Shown here in pieces: positions 1 through 12,715 of a DNA stretch of 64,000 bases. Both the position numbers and the translations under genes were made by a program. Positions within the stretch are counted from its first letter, which is position 1. Each line of letters begins with the position of its first letter. The notes beneath the pieces are model-generated. The model saw nothing but the letters and a program-made list of their open reading frames with translations. It was not told where the DNA came from and made no database searches. The stretch is from Welwitschia mirabilis. Taxonomy: Eukaryota; Gnetophyta; Gnetopsida; Welwitschiales. The stretch is taken from the NCBI GenBank assembly GCA_051453625.1, contig JBOZIK010000001.1:143749083-143813082 (forward strand), given 5' to 3'.

Positions 1-340
1 AATCAATTACACTTAAAATTGAATAATTACTAGATTAGGCAGTTAAACCCTTATGGGGAATTGATCGATCACTAGCTATCATATTAAATCTTCTTAACAT
101 GTAGTTAACTATTAGGTAGAGGTTAATTAACCACCCAAGGAACTTTACTAATTTTATTAAGATTACCTACTATAGCTAAGTCTTCTTAAGTTAAGTTCTC
201 ATGCTTTAGACCTTATGCCTTGTGTTTAACTTATGGTTATAGCTAGCAAGATTCCTTTAAGCCCAATGACATGTTTAATTTATTAGTGCTTTAGTAGATA
301 GATTTTATTTTTCATCAACTAATAGCCAAGAGGTGTAAAA
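1..340 (-). repeat. E1 3' LTR (partial)
   Basis: This is a diverged direct copy of about 9955-10294. Shared blocks include the ACTAGATTAG segment, the TTTACTAAT..TTAAG segment and the run around CATGTT(C/T)AA..TTATTAGTG. The copy ends at GAGGTGTAAAA, which aligns with GAGATGCAACA at the end of the right LTR. The rest of this LTR lies left of the window. Confidence 0.8.
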
Positions 341-351
341 ATATTCCCCTT
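341..351 (-). promoter_or_regulatory. E1 polypurine tract
   Basis: On the minus strand the bases next to the 3' LTR read as a purine run (AAAGGGGAATAT). On the plus strand they are followed by a TCATTGATGATAAC-like leader that resembles the sequence beside the LTR of E6 at 62570. The tract would prime plus-strand DNA synthesis during reverse transcription. Confidence 0.6.
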
Positions 352-1731
352 TATCATTGATGATAACCAAATCTGATATCAATTTTTCTCTAAACCTATG
401 CTCCCCCTTAGTATGTGCATCTTTTTTAAAACTATAAAAGAAATAGTAGATGTCCTGGTTAAGCACATTTGGAGAAGTCTATTAAATAATATAAAAACAT
501 AATATATGTGAATTAAAACTAGAATATGCTAAATTCAAAACACACTACTATAAAAAGTTAACTATGCATCATCAATTTTCAATTTGAGTATAAAAATCAT
601 AAGTAGAAAATTTAAGTGATCATCGCTATTGGATCCTAAGATTATTGATATTATAGGAAAAGGCATAATAAGCTATAAAATTTGTATCTAATATTACTCA
701 TGAAAAATAAATTAACTAAGGCATTGTTATTAATGATAAGAGAGGTTAATAAAGACAACTATAAAAATAAATGATGTATGTCATCAAATGTTTAGTTAGA
801 ATTTGTATCTAATTCACAAAAAATCAATTTTCTTTTAAGACCATGAATAGATCAACTAAGAAAACTAGAAATAAGCTAAGTGGATGATGAAGAGATGGAC
901 CACTTATAGAATGAGTGTTATGGAGTGAGTAGGATTTAGAGCAAAGACAATAATGGATATACTATAATGAAGCCCTAACCCCATGATGTGAGGATGTTAC
1001 CTCACATAGGGATGAACAACATAAGGACCTAGATGATGATGTCATCTATAGTGTAGCCTCTATAATTGTAACTAACTTCTTAGCTCTCTCCTTCTTCTTA
1101 GATTCATCCACCTTTAATTTATTTAATTCTTCCTCTATCTCTTCTTCCTATAGAGCCTCCTCCTCTTTTGTTTCTTTTACTACCTCCTATTCCTCTTCTA
1201 TCTATTAAACTAGATGAGTATTAGGCTCTAATGTCCTAAAGTGGGTAGTTTCTAAAGAGAATACTACATCTGTGCCTCTACTATTTATGTTGTATTACCT
1301 CTCCTTAAGGAGATTAATTAGGTACTACTAGCTTTGACCATCCTCATATGTCTAAGTGAATATATCTTGAAGCATGTCCATCACAAGATATGTGCTATCG
1401 TGGGATCTAATAGCATAAGGTTGTGGAATAGGAGGAGTATATGGCATTATATTTATATAGGTTATGGAACCATAATAACTTTGAAAATATGCATTAAAAT
1501 AAGTGTGGAGTAATTAATAGGCTATGAAGGATGAATAACTATAACATTGTATTGTAGGACTGGGATCACAAATTTCGTGCATAGAAACATGATCAGTCCT
1601 CATATTATAATGTCCTATTCTAATATTTTAGAGTATGCATCAAATATTTAAATATGAGCATGGGTGCATATACCTTTTCTTGAGAGTAATATCAATCTAA
1701 AAAGCTAGGGTGATACATGTCAAATCATTTA
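352..1731 (-). other. E1 3' region after pol, Glu-rich remnant
   Basis: This lies between the RNase H end and the 3' LTR of E1. On the minus strand, about 1080-1210 reads as a Glu/Lys-rich stretch with several EEE runs and few stops, followed by a less clear segment. SIRE-like elements often have an extra frame here, and an acidic or coiled-coil segment would fit, but no named domain can be shown. A second pyrimidine run near 398-412 might be an alternative polypurine tract. No start codon or intact frame is visible. Confidence 0.4.
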
Positions 1732-2707
1732 NNNNNNNNNNNNNNNNNNNNNNNNNNNNNNNNNNNNNNNNNNNNNNNNNNNNNNNNNNNNNNNNNNNNN
1801 NNNNNNNNNNNNNNNNNNNNNNNNNNNNNNNNNNNNNNNNNNNNNNNNNNNNNNNNNNNNNNNNNNNNNNNNNNNNNNNNNNNNNNNNNNNNNNNNNNNN
1901 NNNNNNNNNNNNNNNNNNNNNNNNNNNNNNNNNNNNNNNNNNNNNNNNNNNNNNNNNNNNNNNNNNNNNNNNNNNNNNNNNNNNNNNNNNNNNNNNNNNN
2001 NNNNNNNNNNNNNNNNNNNNNNNNNNNNNNNNNNNNNNNNNNNNNNNNNNNNNNNNNNNNNNNNNNNNNNNNNNNNNNNNNNNNNNNNNNNNNNNNNNNN
2101 NNNNNNNNNNNNNNNNNNNNNNNNNNNNNNNNNNNNNNNNNNNNNNNNNNNNNNNNNNNNNNNNNNNNNNNNNNNNNNNNNNNNNNNNNNNNNNNNNNNN
2201 NNNNNNNNNNNNNNNNNNNNNNNNNNNNNNNNNNNNNNNNNNNNNNNNNNNNNNNNNNNNNNNNNNNNNNNNNNNNNNNNNNNNNNNNNNNNNNNNNNNN
2301 NNNNNNNNNNNNNNNNNNNNNNNNNNNNNNNNNNNNNNNNNNNNNNNNNNNNNNNNNNNNNNNNNNNNNNNNNNNNNNNNNNNNNNNNNNNNNNNNNNNN
2401 NNNNNNNNNNNNNNNNNNNNNNNNNNNNNNNNNNNNNNNNNNNNNNNNNNNNNNNNNNNNNNNNNNNNNNNNNNNNNNNNNNNNNNNNNNNNNNNNNNNN
2501 NNNNNNNNNNNNNNNNNNNNNNNNNNNNNNNNNNNNNNNNNNNNNNNNNNNNNNNNNNNNNNNNNNNNNNNNNNNNNNNNNNNNNNNNNNNNNNNNNNNN
2601 NNNNNNNNNNNNNNNNNNNNNNNNNNNNNNNNNNNNNNNNNNNNNNNNNNNNNNNNNNNNNNNNNNNNNNNNNNNNNNNNNNNNNNNNNNNNNNNNNNNN
2701 NNNNNNN
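1732..2707. other. assembly gap (976 N)
   Basis: This is a run of undetermined bases inside the 3' region of E1. Any reading frame drawn through it is meaningless. Confidence 0.99.
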
Positions 2708-4439
2708 AAAATTATTAAAAGGTATATTATGTACTCCACCACATGGGATTTTGACCTTTGTAATTACATCTGGAGTTATTTACAAGTTTATGCTTGAGAT
2801 TTTAGTCTTGTTCATAACATTTCATATAGAAACCACCTCTGTGTTCATATATAAAAGTCCTACTACCTATAAAATTAGTTCTAGATGAGGTGCTAGAAGG
2901 GATTTTTACTCTTAGTACTAAAAGATCTATAAAATGGAATTGATAATAGCCTTAAATATATTCACTTATATGGATCGCTCTTGGAGGATCATCTTTGTCT
3001 TAAATTAAGTAAAAATTTTATCTTAGCTTCTATATTAATCCTACTAAATAAATCTAACTATCTTCCACAAGAGGTAGAATCTTTCAGTTCCTTGCCTTTG
3101 ATGGTCCTCGAAATTATAAATGCCATTTTTCACTTAAAACACATTGTTAGAATCATAGATGATATGGAAACACATAGATTCATATTAAAGACTTAATGAT
3201 ATTAATAAAATGATATCAAAATGATCACTCTTAAGCATAGGTACATCATGACTTAGATACATGAAGCATGTAAAAGTTAGAGAAATTCAAGTACAAGATG
3301 TCCAACTACATTGTATCATTTATAATGATATGATAGATTAATCATTTATAGAAGAACAATATGCTTTAAGACAATAATTTTTCAAATAAGTGAAATGTTA
3401 AATAAAATATACTATAAACTAAATTTCAAGAAAAATGCATAGTAGAGTTCAAGAATATAGACTATTAAAAAAAAGTTATAGAATAGCATAATTATAGATA
3501 AAATTAAATACATAATCATTAAGAAATATCAAAGCATACATAATTTAAGTTGATTTTCAAAAACATAATAAGACTAATCTATCATACATATATCATGCAT
3601 TAATAAAACTTAATAAAAATGATTTAGTAAGGGCTTAATCTTGTTAAAAATATGTCAAGTTACTATTATGACATTTGAATATAACTTAAGAAATAGTACA
3701 AAGATTAGAAGAAAAGAAGAATGAGGAAAAGAAATGCATACATGAGATTCTAGATTAAGCCTATTGAAATGCACTAAAATTCTAAAGAAAATAGATCATA
3801 TTAAGTTGTAGCACATGGAAAATATTTAAGATTCATTAAAAATTACCTTAGATATTGTTAATATCACAATAAAGATAAGGACTTACATTAGAGGAACTTG
3901 AAAATAATGAGTAGAAATGAAAATTCCATGCTCTATTTATAGACACAAATGAAAAAAACAGTAGGTAGTTAGATCTTAGAATAATTTAATTAACTATTTT
4001 GAGGGTTTTAATGTGATTTTATAGATGGGTGATCAACCTTCTAATAATACTATTTAACTACTTAAACAATACTTAAGATTACAGAATCATGAACATTCAA
4101 TCTATTGGTAAAGGGGGATCTAGAGCTTGAATCAAAGTCTAACCTTTAAGAAAAATTAAGAAGAAGAAAATTGACTATTTAAGGATAAGGTTCAATTGTT
4201 TAAAAACATATAGAAACACAAAGAAAAACCAAATGATATGGGATTAACCCTTCAGCAATAAATGATCTATTGAAAAGTAGATAAGCAAAAATTTAACTCA
4301 AGAATTAAGAAAGCATAGATCTACAATAGGATAAGGAATAAATAAAGGGTTTTAAGTAGAAGGATATGGCGTAATAATTTCAACATTCAAGGATAGGGAT
4401 CAATATTAAGTGATTTAAAAAGATATATAAAACAATATT
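2708..4439. other. E1 3' region, no recognisable frame
   Basis: This AT-rich decayed sequence lies between the gap and the RNase H end of E1. A minus-strand TATAAATAGAG-like box sits at 3931-3941 and could belong to a small nested LTR, but no second copy or borders could be found. I see nothing else in it. Confidence 0.5.
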
Positions 4440-5960
4440 AAGAAAGAATTTGGTAAGGATACTAGCCAAATATTGGTTAATAGGAATGTATTCAAGGTGA
4501 TTATCATTATACTCTACATAGTCCCTAATAAAATAATGGTAAATGTTAATGTGATTAATTCTATACTAAATAAAAAAGTTCTTAGAGATGTTTATGACAA
4601 TAGAGTTATCACCGTAGATTGAATTATTAGATCCATTGATATCTAAATCCTTAAGNNNNNNNNNNAATGAAAGCTTTCTTCTTACTAGCTTAGATCTTAG
4701 AAAAAAATAGTAACCACTAATACTTTTCCTACCATCTTTAGACCTAGCTCCATTAGCATCATGATATGTAAGAATATGTAAACTATATTTTTTTGAAAAT
4801 AAATTTTATAGACTAAGCTACTATTTACATTCTGAATAATCCTTTTAATATCTCTTAAGTGTAACTCTTTAGTTTATCTTAGTGCTTAGTACATAGTAAT
4901 ACCAATAAAGTAATGTCTTGTTTGCTTGTTGTAATGTAGAAAAGGCTTTTGATCATGCTTTAGTACATTATGATGTTCACATATTTAATTTTTTCATTTG
5001 CATTAATCTTGTCATTCATTTCCATGAGTGTATAGGTAGGATTTCTATTTTTTAATTTAAATTTCTTAATTAATTCACCTACAAATTTCTATTATGATAA
5101 GAAAACACCATTCTTTGTATGGTCTATGATCCAAAAAAGATGTGTAGTTCACAAATATGGCATGTTTTAAAATGGTTAGTTATAAGTTTGGTAAATCATA
5201 AGCCGTTAATCCTAATATTGAGCTAGATATAATATCATTAATATAAATTTAAAAAACTAGAAAACTAGACTTAATTTTCTTAATAAACTAGGTCTTGTCT
5301 ATTTTACCTCTAATAAAATTTTATTTAATAATAAAATAGATTTTTTTTCATATGATTCCCTTAGTGCTTCCTTGAATCGACAAAGTGTTTTATTTAAGCT
5401 ATAAACATGGTTAGGATACATTAACCCTTTAAAATCAAATGGTTATTCTACATATACTAATTCCTTTAATGATCCATTAAGAAAATCAATTATGACATCC
5501 ATTTGGTAAATATTAAACTTATAAAAATAAAAAAGTTTAGAAAAATTCTAATGAATTCAAGCCTAATAAATAAAGAAAAGTTCTCTTTGATATTAATCCC
5601 TTACATTTCTACATATCTGTAAGTTACTAGCCTTGCTCTATTTCTTACCACTATAGTATTTTTATTTAACTTGTTCTTGAAGACCCATTTAGTTCCTATG
5701 ACATAGTAATCCTTTGGTCATAAAAAACCATACACACTTTGTTCTCTTTAAATTGGTCAAGTTCTTATATAGAATTAATCTCATGTTCATCCTTTTTAGC
5801 CTCTTTAAAATTATTAGACTTTAAGGTTGAGACAAAGCAAACATTAGCACTTATTGAGCTTCTTATCTTTATCTTGTTAAAGACATTATTAATGACTAAA
5901 TCTATTAATAAATCCTTGGGTATAATAATGTATTTGGGTTTCTATTAAGGGGTGGAATTT
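4440..5960 (-). pseudogene. E1 reverse transcriptase and RNase H remnant
   Basis: The minus strand here carries the C-terminal half of copia pol. Around 5640-5720 the translation contains VIGTKWVFKNKLNKN and VVRNRARLV, the conserved start of the copia RT domain (family form: IGTKWVFRNKLDE..VRNKARLV). Around 4440-4640 it contains DNSIVINISKNF, HYFIRDYVE and ILTKF, the RNase H C-terminus (family form: DNTSAINISKNP..HHFIRDLVE..IFTKPL). Stops and frameshifts occur throughout, and a 10-base gap (4656-4665) falls within RNase H. RT copies RNA to DNA and RNase H removes the RNA strand, but this copy cannot make either enzyme. Confidence 0.8.
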
Positions 5961-6249
5961 GAAGACTCCTTAGTAAAGAAATAAGGACAAGAGGAGGTAA
6001 AAGTAGAGGTTTAAGATTTTTTTTAATTATTTTAGAAATCACCTCTATTTATTCATTATTATTTTTTATGTTAGTTTCTCTTTCATTAATCCTAACATGA
6101 ACACATTCTTAAATTCTACCAAAATTCATGTTAGATACTATATATGATTTACTAGTCTCTAGGTATCCTAGGAAAATGATTTATACTAATTTAAAATAAA
6201 AATTTATTTTTTAGCATCTTTAAAAGATAACATTTAATGCTAAAAAGGT

Positions 6250-6870
6250 TAAGATATGATACATTTGTTCTTTTCAAATATCATAGGATGTCTTAGTTAT
6301 ATTAGATCTTAGAAAGGCTTTATTGGATATATAATAAGATGTGTTGAATTTATTAATATAAAATATCTTAGATATGTCATTCTCTTGTCACATATTTTTT
6401 GTCCTTTATTATAGCATTTTATTCTTCCTCTTACCTATACCATTCTATTGGAGTATTATAGAAGATAAAAATTCATGTAAACCTCCCTTATCTTGACACT
6501 AATCCTCAAATTTTTCATTCTTTAGTTCTTCACTGTAATCACCTCTATTCTTCTTCTATCATAACTAATTTCATTTTCTAATCTTCTAAATAACATCTTA
6601 AATTTAACAAAGGATTTATTATTGTATTTAAAGAACAACATCCATGTGGATCTTGAGAAGTCATCTAGTATAACAAAAATATACTTCTTTTGAACAAGAG
6701 TTTGAAAGGGAACTAGTCCTATTAAATCAAGATGAAGTAAGTCTATGGTAAATTGAGAAAAAAATTTACTAACCTTTGAAAAAGTCTTCTAGATTTGCTT
6801 TTCTAACTGACATACTCTACACAACTCATCTTTAACCTTGTTTATTATGAATAAAACCACTACTAAATCA
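6250..6870 (-). pseudogene. E1 integrase remnant
   Basis: The minus strand shows a copia integrase core. CRVCQLEKQ is the second half of the N-terminal HHCC zinc site. It is followed by DLLHLDLIG, containing the first catalytic Asp, and then KYIFVILDDFSRSTWMLFF, containing the second catalytic Asp region. The known family pattern is C.AC..GKQ..LLH.DL.GP..Y.LVIVDDYSR.TWV. Only scattered stops interrupt this core, so it is one of the better preserved parts of E1. The DDE Glu region further on is too decayed to place. Confidence 0.82.
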
Positions 6871-7109
6871 TGCTTAGCTATGTTGAGAATATTTTTAGAA
6901 TTTATATGAACTAGTCACTTATTCCATAACCTATTATTACTATAGAAGAAAGACATTTTCTTCTTGATAATAATATAATAAATTACACATTCTTGTTTCT
7001 ATTACAAAAAAAAATGATTTCATCATTTTTATCAAGAACATGGTAATTGGGATTGCTAAACAAAACATACATACCTCCATCATAGTCTAACTAATGATTA
7101 GGAGGTTGT

Positions 7110-7320
7110 ATTTTAATCCATTAACATATGTAAATAGTTAGAACATCCTTGCCACCAATTGTGCCAACTCAATCCATTAATTCCTTTTCATTGTTTTTAA
7201 TATTTATAGCATCTCCATTGCAATTTTCCATGGCAGTGAACTTACTTATATCTTTGATCATGTATCTTGAGCAACCCCTATTAAAATACCAATGCACATC
7301 ATTATTAACATATAAAATAG
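7110..7320 (-). pseudogene. E1 aspartic protease remnant
   Basis: The minus strand reads HWYFNRGCSRYM followed by a beta-rich stretch and VGTIGGKDV. This matches the copia protease start (WYLDSGCSRHMTG) and its flap region. The catalytic DSG triplet has become NRG, so the site is lost. The enzyme would have cut the Gag-Pol polyprotein. It sits between gag and integrase, as expected for copia. Confidence 0.75.
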
Positions 7321-8099
7321 TTTGAATAAAAAACCTTTTTATGTGCTTTATTATTACTTCACCTAGTATAAAAATTAAGATATTTTCTAATGAATTGATA
7401 ATTAGATAAAGTTACAAATTTAGAAAATGCATTACTACTATAAAAATAAAGCTTTATATGCCCAAACCTATTGCAAAGGTGAAAAATATGGTATTTGTTA
7501 CTCATTTTACTAAATTTCATATTTTTAGGATAGGGTTGAACATTACCTAATTTGGAGATTTTTGTAATTAAAGCTTTACCTTTTAATAGTAAAAATATTT
7601 ACTTAATGATATAGAAACAAATGAAGAATAGAGTGGTTAAGTATATCCTAATGTACTCTTGTTACTTGACATTTTTTGCTTGAATAGCATGTTATCTAAT
7701 GATTAACATTGATTTTCTATTAAAAATGTTATAATGATCTTATTTAAATCATGGATTTTTCCAAGTTTTCTCTAGTATTAAAAATGTTTTAAATATATTT
7801 AATATCCTTCTCATAGAATTCCACTTTAGTTGCTAAATGAAATGACCTTCTTTTCCTCTTCATATTTTACAACATTTCTTTTAAGATGGGTATTCTCCTT
7901 TAGGATCTTCTTTATTTTACTATAGAACCCTTAGTATGCTTGCATCAAGGAGTGTTATTGATTATCATTATCATCCTCATCATCTTTTACCTCTTCCACT
8001 TTGGTCATGTCATTAGAATTGATGCTAGAGAACTAATCCTCTTTTTCATTACTTCTTTTATCCACTGCATGATCTAGAAGGTTTTCTAATTAACATGAG

Positions 8100-9100
8100 C
8101 TACTAAAATCAAAATAAAATCCAACATTTATCTTAATAATTAAGACAACATTTCATGATGTAAATGCAATCAATGATAGTCTCTTATCATTTTGATTATC
8201 TTTACTATTTAAATCATTACCATTATAAGTGGCTACATTACATATCTTCCTTGAGTATCTCCATGTTAATTTCTTCTTATTATTTAAAAATTTAAGTGCC
8301 ATATGTCTAAATTCATTACACACATTCCATTGGATTCTTTTCTCTCTTGATTTACCTTTTAATCTAGAGGTATATCCATCATGATCCTTCTTATATTTCC
8401 ACTTTCTAGATGTTAACATAATCTTGAATGTTTTAGTAGAAAATCTAATTTCTTCATCCATGTCAGAATTAAAATCAAAAGAAAAAGGACTAGAGGTATT
8501 ACCATTTAGAGATAGATTGTGACCTTTATTACCTTTATGGATATGTTATAACTCAAATGTTATGATGTCCCTTATCAATGCCTCTAGCTTGATATTCTTA
8601 ATACTCTTTGTTTCTTTCATTAATATTGTCTTATTTTCATATTCCTTGGAAATTTTTATCAACATATTCTTATGAATTTAGCTAGTTTTAAATAACTCCA
8701 CAAGTGCTCATAGAACATTTACAATCTTCCTCAGTTTGTTGTTAAAATCTAAAAATGTTTCATCCTCTTGCGTCCAAATTAACTTGATTTATATCATCAA
8801 CCATTATTTTTGGATTCTATTAATTTAATTTATTCCTTTATAAATGACTCATGAATAATCCCAAATATCATTAGTGAATGCAAAATTTCTTACTTTCTTA
8901 TAGTCTTCCACATTGAATCCACAACATATAGCATTCATGGCCTTCTTATTGAGCATAGCTTTATCATGCTCTCCATATTTCCATATGTTTATTTTCTTTA
9001 GGATGAATGTAATTACATCATGTTCTTCTACCACTATCATAGCTAGCATAAATTCATCTTCTATAATGATATACTAATTAAAACTCATTACCTCAATGAA
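8100..9100 (-). pseudogene. E1 gag remnant
   Basis: Two readable stretches of copia Gag remain. At 8849-9049 the minus strand encodes a block with WKYGEHDKAMLNKKAMNAI, CGFNVEDYKKVR and NDIWD. This is the UBN2-type Gag signature (family form: A..NAKAMNAI.CGL..EEY.KVS.C.TAKEIWD). At 8153-8461 a second block holds the charged linker after the capsid domain (MDEEI.F..K.F), a damaged zinc knuckle and the VATYNGNDLNSKD tail before protease. The zinc-knuckle cysteines are mostly lost. Gag would form the virus-like particle. The two blocks lie in different frames, so the gene is frameshifted. Confidence 0.85.
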
Positions 9101-9137
9101 CACATACATCTTGATCATGGTGGAAAATTAACTGGTT

Positions 9138-9154
9138 AACCTTGTATTGATGCA
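9138..9154 (-). promoter_or_regulatory. E1 primer-binding site (tRNA-Met type, degenerate)
   Basis: The minus strand reads TGCATCAATACAAGGTT, which aligns with the usual copia site TGGTATCAGAGCAAGGTT with one gap and four substitutions. It sits between gag and the LTR, so it fixes the LTR inner border at about 9155. Confidence 0.6.
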
Positions 9155-10294
9155 TACGTATTAACAAAGAAAATAATAATAATAAATCATAAATTAAAAA
9201 TCTCATATAAATCATTATGATAAACTATCCTAGAAGGAAGGGATGAATAAAACAGCTTAGGTAATTTTTGCAATTTGAAATCTTAACACTCAGATGACAC
9301 ACTAATATTTTTAATGAAAGAAAAGTGAATTTAAATGTAATATTCTACATGATGATTTAATTAATTCATTATAATTATTCTATTAATTAAATAGAATAAA
9401 AATATATAATGTAAAGAAAATAAGTTTCTTTTCTTTATTATTAAGTGTAGCCTTCAACCACACATTAATGGGAATTTTTGGTAGTTCTTGACTTTACAAT
9501 TGGATTTTTGTAATAATTTTCAACCTTTAAACAAGTCCAAATAGCTTAAATTACAATGATGATTAATATAGTTAAGATAGAATATCAAACGTAAGAATAT
9601 GGAGTATGTGATATAGATAATTAATATTAATAGATTCGAAGAACAAAAGTTTTTAAATTCATATAATAGTTCTTTTATTTGTATCAAGTAGATTTTATCT
9701 ATTATAGATCATTATAAAATTAGATATGACTATTGGTACATCTAGAATTATCATTTAGCCTTCCAAGATATTTGTCTAATGATCAAATTCGATTTTTAAT
9801 ATGTAGTTTTAGTTATATCCAAGTACATGTTGGTTGAATTTGTTTTAAATTCTAGTTGATCTCAGCCAATTAACGCCTATTCCTACTTGTTTGACACCTT
9901 AACTAATATGATCTACTATAACTAGTATTAGGTAGCTAACCCTTTAGGTAAGCGAGATGTCAACACTTGAATTTGAATGAGTACTAGATTAGACAATTAC
10001 CTTCATATGAAGAACTAATTAATTAATGAATATCATCTTAATTCTCATGAAACACATGATCAACCACTAAGAATGGCTTGGTTAACTTTCCAAGGGTCTT
10101 TACTAATATTGTTAAGGTATCCATTATAGCTTAGGATCCTTGTGAAACATTCTCATTCTTTAGTCATTATGCCTTATATGTGCCTTTTTCTTTTAGATGG
10201 TAAGCTTCCTTCAAGCCCTACAACATGTTCAAGTTATTAGTGTTTAACTAAAGAGATTTAATTTATCATTAATTCACAATTATGAGATGCAACA
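9155..10294 (-). repeat. E1 5' LTR
   Basis: The LTR runs from just beyond the primer site to ATGCAACA at 10294, about 1.14 kb. Its outer part matches 1-340 in direct orientation. On the minus strand it starts TGTTGC. No clear TATA box was placed. Confidence 0.75.
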
Positions 10295-10631
10295 ATTTTA
10301 AGGATTATTATATCATCATTATTAATATCCTTAATTTTTACTTTTTAAATAAATTTTCAATGATACTATTGTTTTATCTTCTAAATATTGCATTGGTTTT
10401 ATGTAGCTTATTATTTTATATTTTTATATTAGATGATTCCATCAGTTTATAAGTTTGGCCTAGTTAAAATTATTTAGAATTTTAGATTTTAATAATTAAA
10501 GGGATTGTTAGGTTTTAAAATCTTGAAATAACTAAATATTTTATGACAATTAAGACTAAGACATTAGAGTTATGAATATCCTTGGAAAAAGATGAAAATT
10601 CTAGAATGTTATTTCCACTTACAGTGATGTA
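10295..10631. other. AT-rich interval, nothing recognised
   Basis: This lies between the E1 5' LTR and a short copia LTR. I see no reading frame, repeat or RNA gene. Confidence 0.5.
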
Positions 10632-10856
10632 TGTTATAATATGTTAATATTAGAAGAATCATGTTTTGTTCGAATGTAGAAGGATGTAAAATCACTATAG
10701 TCAATTAGGTAATTAATCCCCAATGGATTTTATAATAATTATTTATATATGAACATTGTTTTGAAAGCTTTTTTAAATCTTATTTTATGTTTTTTACCTT
10801 TGGTTATTATAGTTCTAGGTAGATATTTCTACATAACATTTATTGAGGTTTCCTTT
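10632..10856 (+). repeat. short copia-type LTR, 5' copy
   Basis: This stretch matches 41177-41400. Shared blocks include TATTAATATTAGAAG-like, CATGTTTTGTTCGA, GATGTAAAATCACT, the segment around AATTAATCCCCAATGG, and TTATTTTATGTTTT. It starts TGTTATAAT, and a tRNA-Met-type primer site follows at 10860, so it is a 5' LTR in plus orientation. No gag follows within 1 kb. Confidence 0.65.
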
Positions 10857-10859
10857 AAT

Positions 10860-10873
10860 TAGTATTAGAGCCA
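10860..10873 (+). promoter_or_regulatory. primer-binding site (tRNA-Met type)
   Basis: TAGTATTAGAGCCA differs from the standard TGGTATCAGAGCCA at two positions, both consistent with transitions. It follows the short LTR directly. Confidence 0.6.
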
Positions 10874-11900
10874 AAGATGGTAGTTATTATTCAAAATATA
10901 AAGGTACATTAGGATTTTAACATGAAACCCTAATTTATTTTCAAATTAATGGGTTTATCCCTATTCAAAATTACTAGTGAAGAATAATATGGTGCTAGTA
11001 GGTTTTGTCGTTACTAGTGTAGGATACTTTCCATCACTAGTGTAGGATTTCAACGTGAAATACTCTAGTTTGGGTAAAAACACATCTTATTATTTTAGCA
11101 ATCAATTTTATGTATAGAATCAAAATGCTGTTTATAACCCAACTATCAAAAAATTCAAAAACGCTATATAGCATGCAAAGGAGGTAAAATATGTTTTACT
11201 TAGTATATTTTTTAAAATTTCACCTAAAAGTAGCACAAGATTAGTAATGTTTATTAACATCCTTGAAAATTTTAGCAAATTTTTATACTAATTTGGTCAT
11301 AAATTTTTATATGATTTTAATTTTTAGAATGATTTAAATTCGTAATTTACACTTTCTTTTCTCTTTAGCTATATGTAAGTTTTTATTTAATTAGAAATCA
11401 TGTTAAGCAATTTTAAGAAAATTGTTGATTAGTTTTCTATGGTAAGAAGAATTGGGTCATATGGTTTACAAATTTTCTAATAGCTTTCAAGTTTGAAAAT
11501 ATTTAAAGGAATTACTTTGATTAGCCTCTTATAACTCTATAGATGCTATAGAGCTTGAAACATGGATTGAAAAAATTGTGTACATATTCTTCTTTATATA
11601 GATGACAACTTGCATAGCATAATGGATGTCACGTCCACATTTTAATATTTAGTATAAAATTTGCAAGTTTATGTTTAATGAAATATTTGAAAAATATTGA
11701 ATTACTTAAAACCTCCAATTGTTATAAATGTTATGTTCTTGAAATGCAATCTTATTAAATAGCAATATGAATACCTTTTAATTAAATGTTTGTATTTAAT
11801 TTTCATATGCTCTTGTGGTGGAAATCATTTCTTTTATTTACTTATGCAATTATTATGATAAATTGAATGTATATTGCAGAGACATGTTATTTATCATTTT
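10874..11900. other. AT-rich interval, no gene seen
   Basis: There is no Gag-like translation here despite the upstream primer site. A short duplicated phrase (CACTAGTGTAGGAT near 11015 and 11034) is the only internal structure noticed. The interval may be the leader of the short-LTR element or a fragment of another repeat. Confidence 0.4.
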
Positions 11901-12615
11901 TCGTCATTATGAAATGTGAAGCATTATCTTTATTATATTATTAAAAGAACCCAGTGGCCAGACAATCTTTTATTAAACATTATGTAACCCCTCTTAATTA
12001 TCACCTCATGTTGTGTCCTTTTATATTCTTGATTTTCATCAACTTACTCATGTTCTCTTACTTTAAATAGAGTTCTTTATTTTCTTGAGTCTAGTTTTAT
12101 TCTTTCAAAACAATCTTGCCATGAAATCTTAGAATCTTAGGAGGCTTAAGAGCTCTAAAACACTTGGAAGTTCTTTGAATAGTGAACTTGTGTGTATGGT
12201 TTTTTTACTTTCATGCTTACTTATTGGTTCTTTCTTATGCATTATGTATTGAAATTATAATGTTTATAAATGTTTCTTGATGGTCCTTTCTTATGCATTT
12301 GTTTAATGAGATCGATGTGTATGTTATCTAATAAGTCAATTGTTAAATCATATGTTGTTTAAATACGAAAAACTCTATTTTAATGCATATTTCATCTTCA
12401 TTTACGCTTTCCTCAATATCTTGAAGCTATCTTCTTGTATGAAAAAAAATTCATGATTCAATCCTATCATACTCATCTTGTCATCTACTTTTAAAGGCTT
12501 GTTGAGGTGATATGTTATGGTCAAACCTCTCTTAGCTTTATGATATTATCTTGTTTAGAGTTATGAATTTTCCATAGATCACCAAATGAGGAAGTGGACT
12601 TCATAGATTTCCAAA
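11900..12615 (+). repeat. Ty3/gypsy LTR fragment, copy a
   Basis: This is a partial LTR homologous to 12722-13640 and, more distantly, to the E4 LTR. The landmark is the ATTAAAAGAACCCAGTGGCC block (about 11940-11960; compare CACCCGGTGGCCAGG near 12775 and ACCCAGTGGCTAGG near 58002). A weak TATA-like TTTAAATAG lies at 12062-12070. It ends in the gap at 12616 with one damaged unit of the minisatellite that is expanded in copy b. Confidence 0.75.
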
Positions 12616-12715
12616 NNNNNNNNNNNNNNNNNNNNNNNNNNNNNNNNNNNNNNNNNNNNNNNNNNNNNNNNNNNNNNNNNNNNNNNNNNNNNNNNNNNNN
12701 NNNNNNNNNNNNNNN
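12616..12715. other. assembly gap (100 N)
   Basis: The gap sits between two LTR copies. The size is probably a placeholder. Confidence 0.95.

Larger units (their letters stand above)
1..10294 (-). mobile_element. E1: decayed Ty1/copia element, SIRE/Maximus-like
   Basis: This minus-strand LTR retrotransposon is cut by the left edge of the window. Reading down in coordinate it has a 5' LTR (9155-10294), primer site (9138-9154), gag, protease, integrase, RT/RNase H ending near 4440, about 4 kb of extra 3' sequence, a polypurine tract (341-351) and the start of the 3' LTR (1-340). The copia domain order (integrase before RT) is directly visible. The roughly 1.1-kb LTR and long region after pol fit the SIRE/Maximus lineage, which often carries an envelope-like frame; that lineage call is inference. 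All coding parts contain many stops, so it is dead. The right LTR ends GCAACA, and the expected 5-base target copy (10295-10299) cannot be tested because the other end lies outside the window. Confidence 0.85.

Noticed and set aside
1710-2888. Long open frames on both strands (330-390 codons)
   Set aside because: They consist almost entirely of the 976-base gap; the few real codons at the ends resemble nothing.
2981-3196. 71-codon plus-strand open frame
   Set aside because: It lies antisense within the 3' region of E1, has no similarity I recognise, and is of chance length in AT-rich DNA.
3931-3941. Minus-strand TATA box within E1 as the promoter of a gene
   Set aside because: No coding sequence follows on the minus strand, and TATAAATA is frequent by chance in sequence this rich in A and T.
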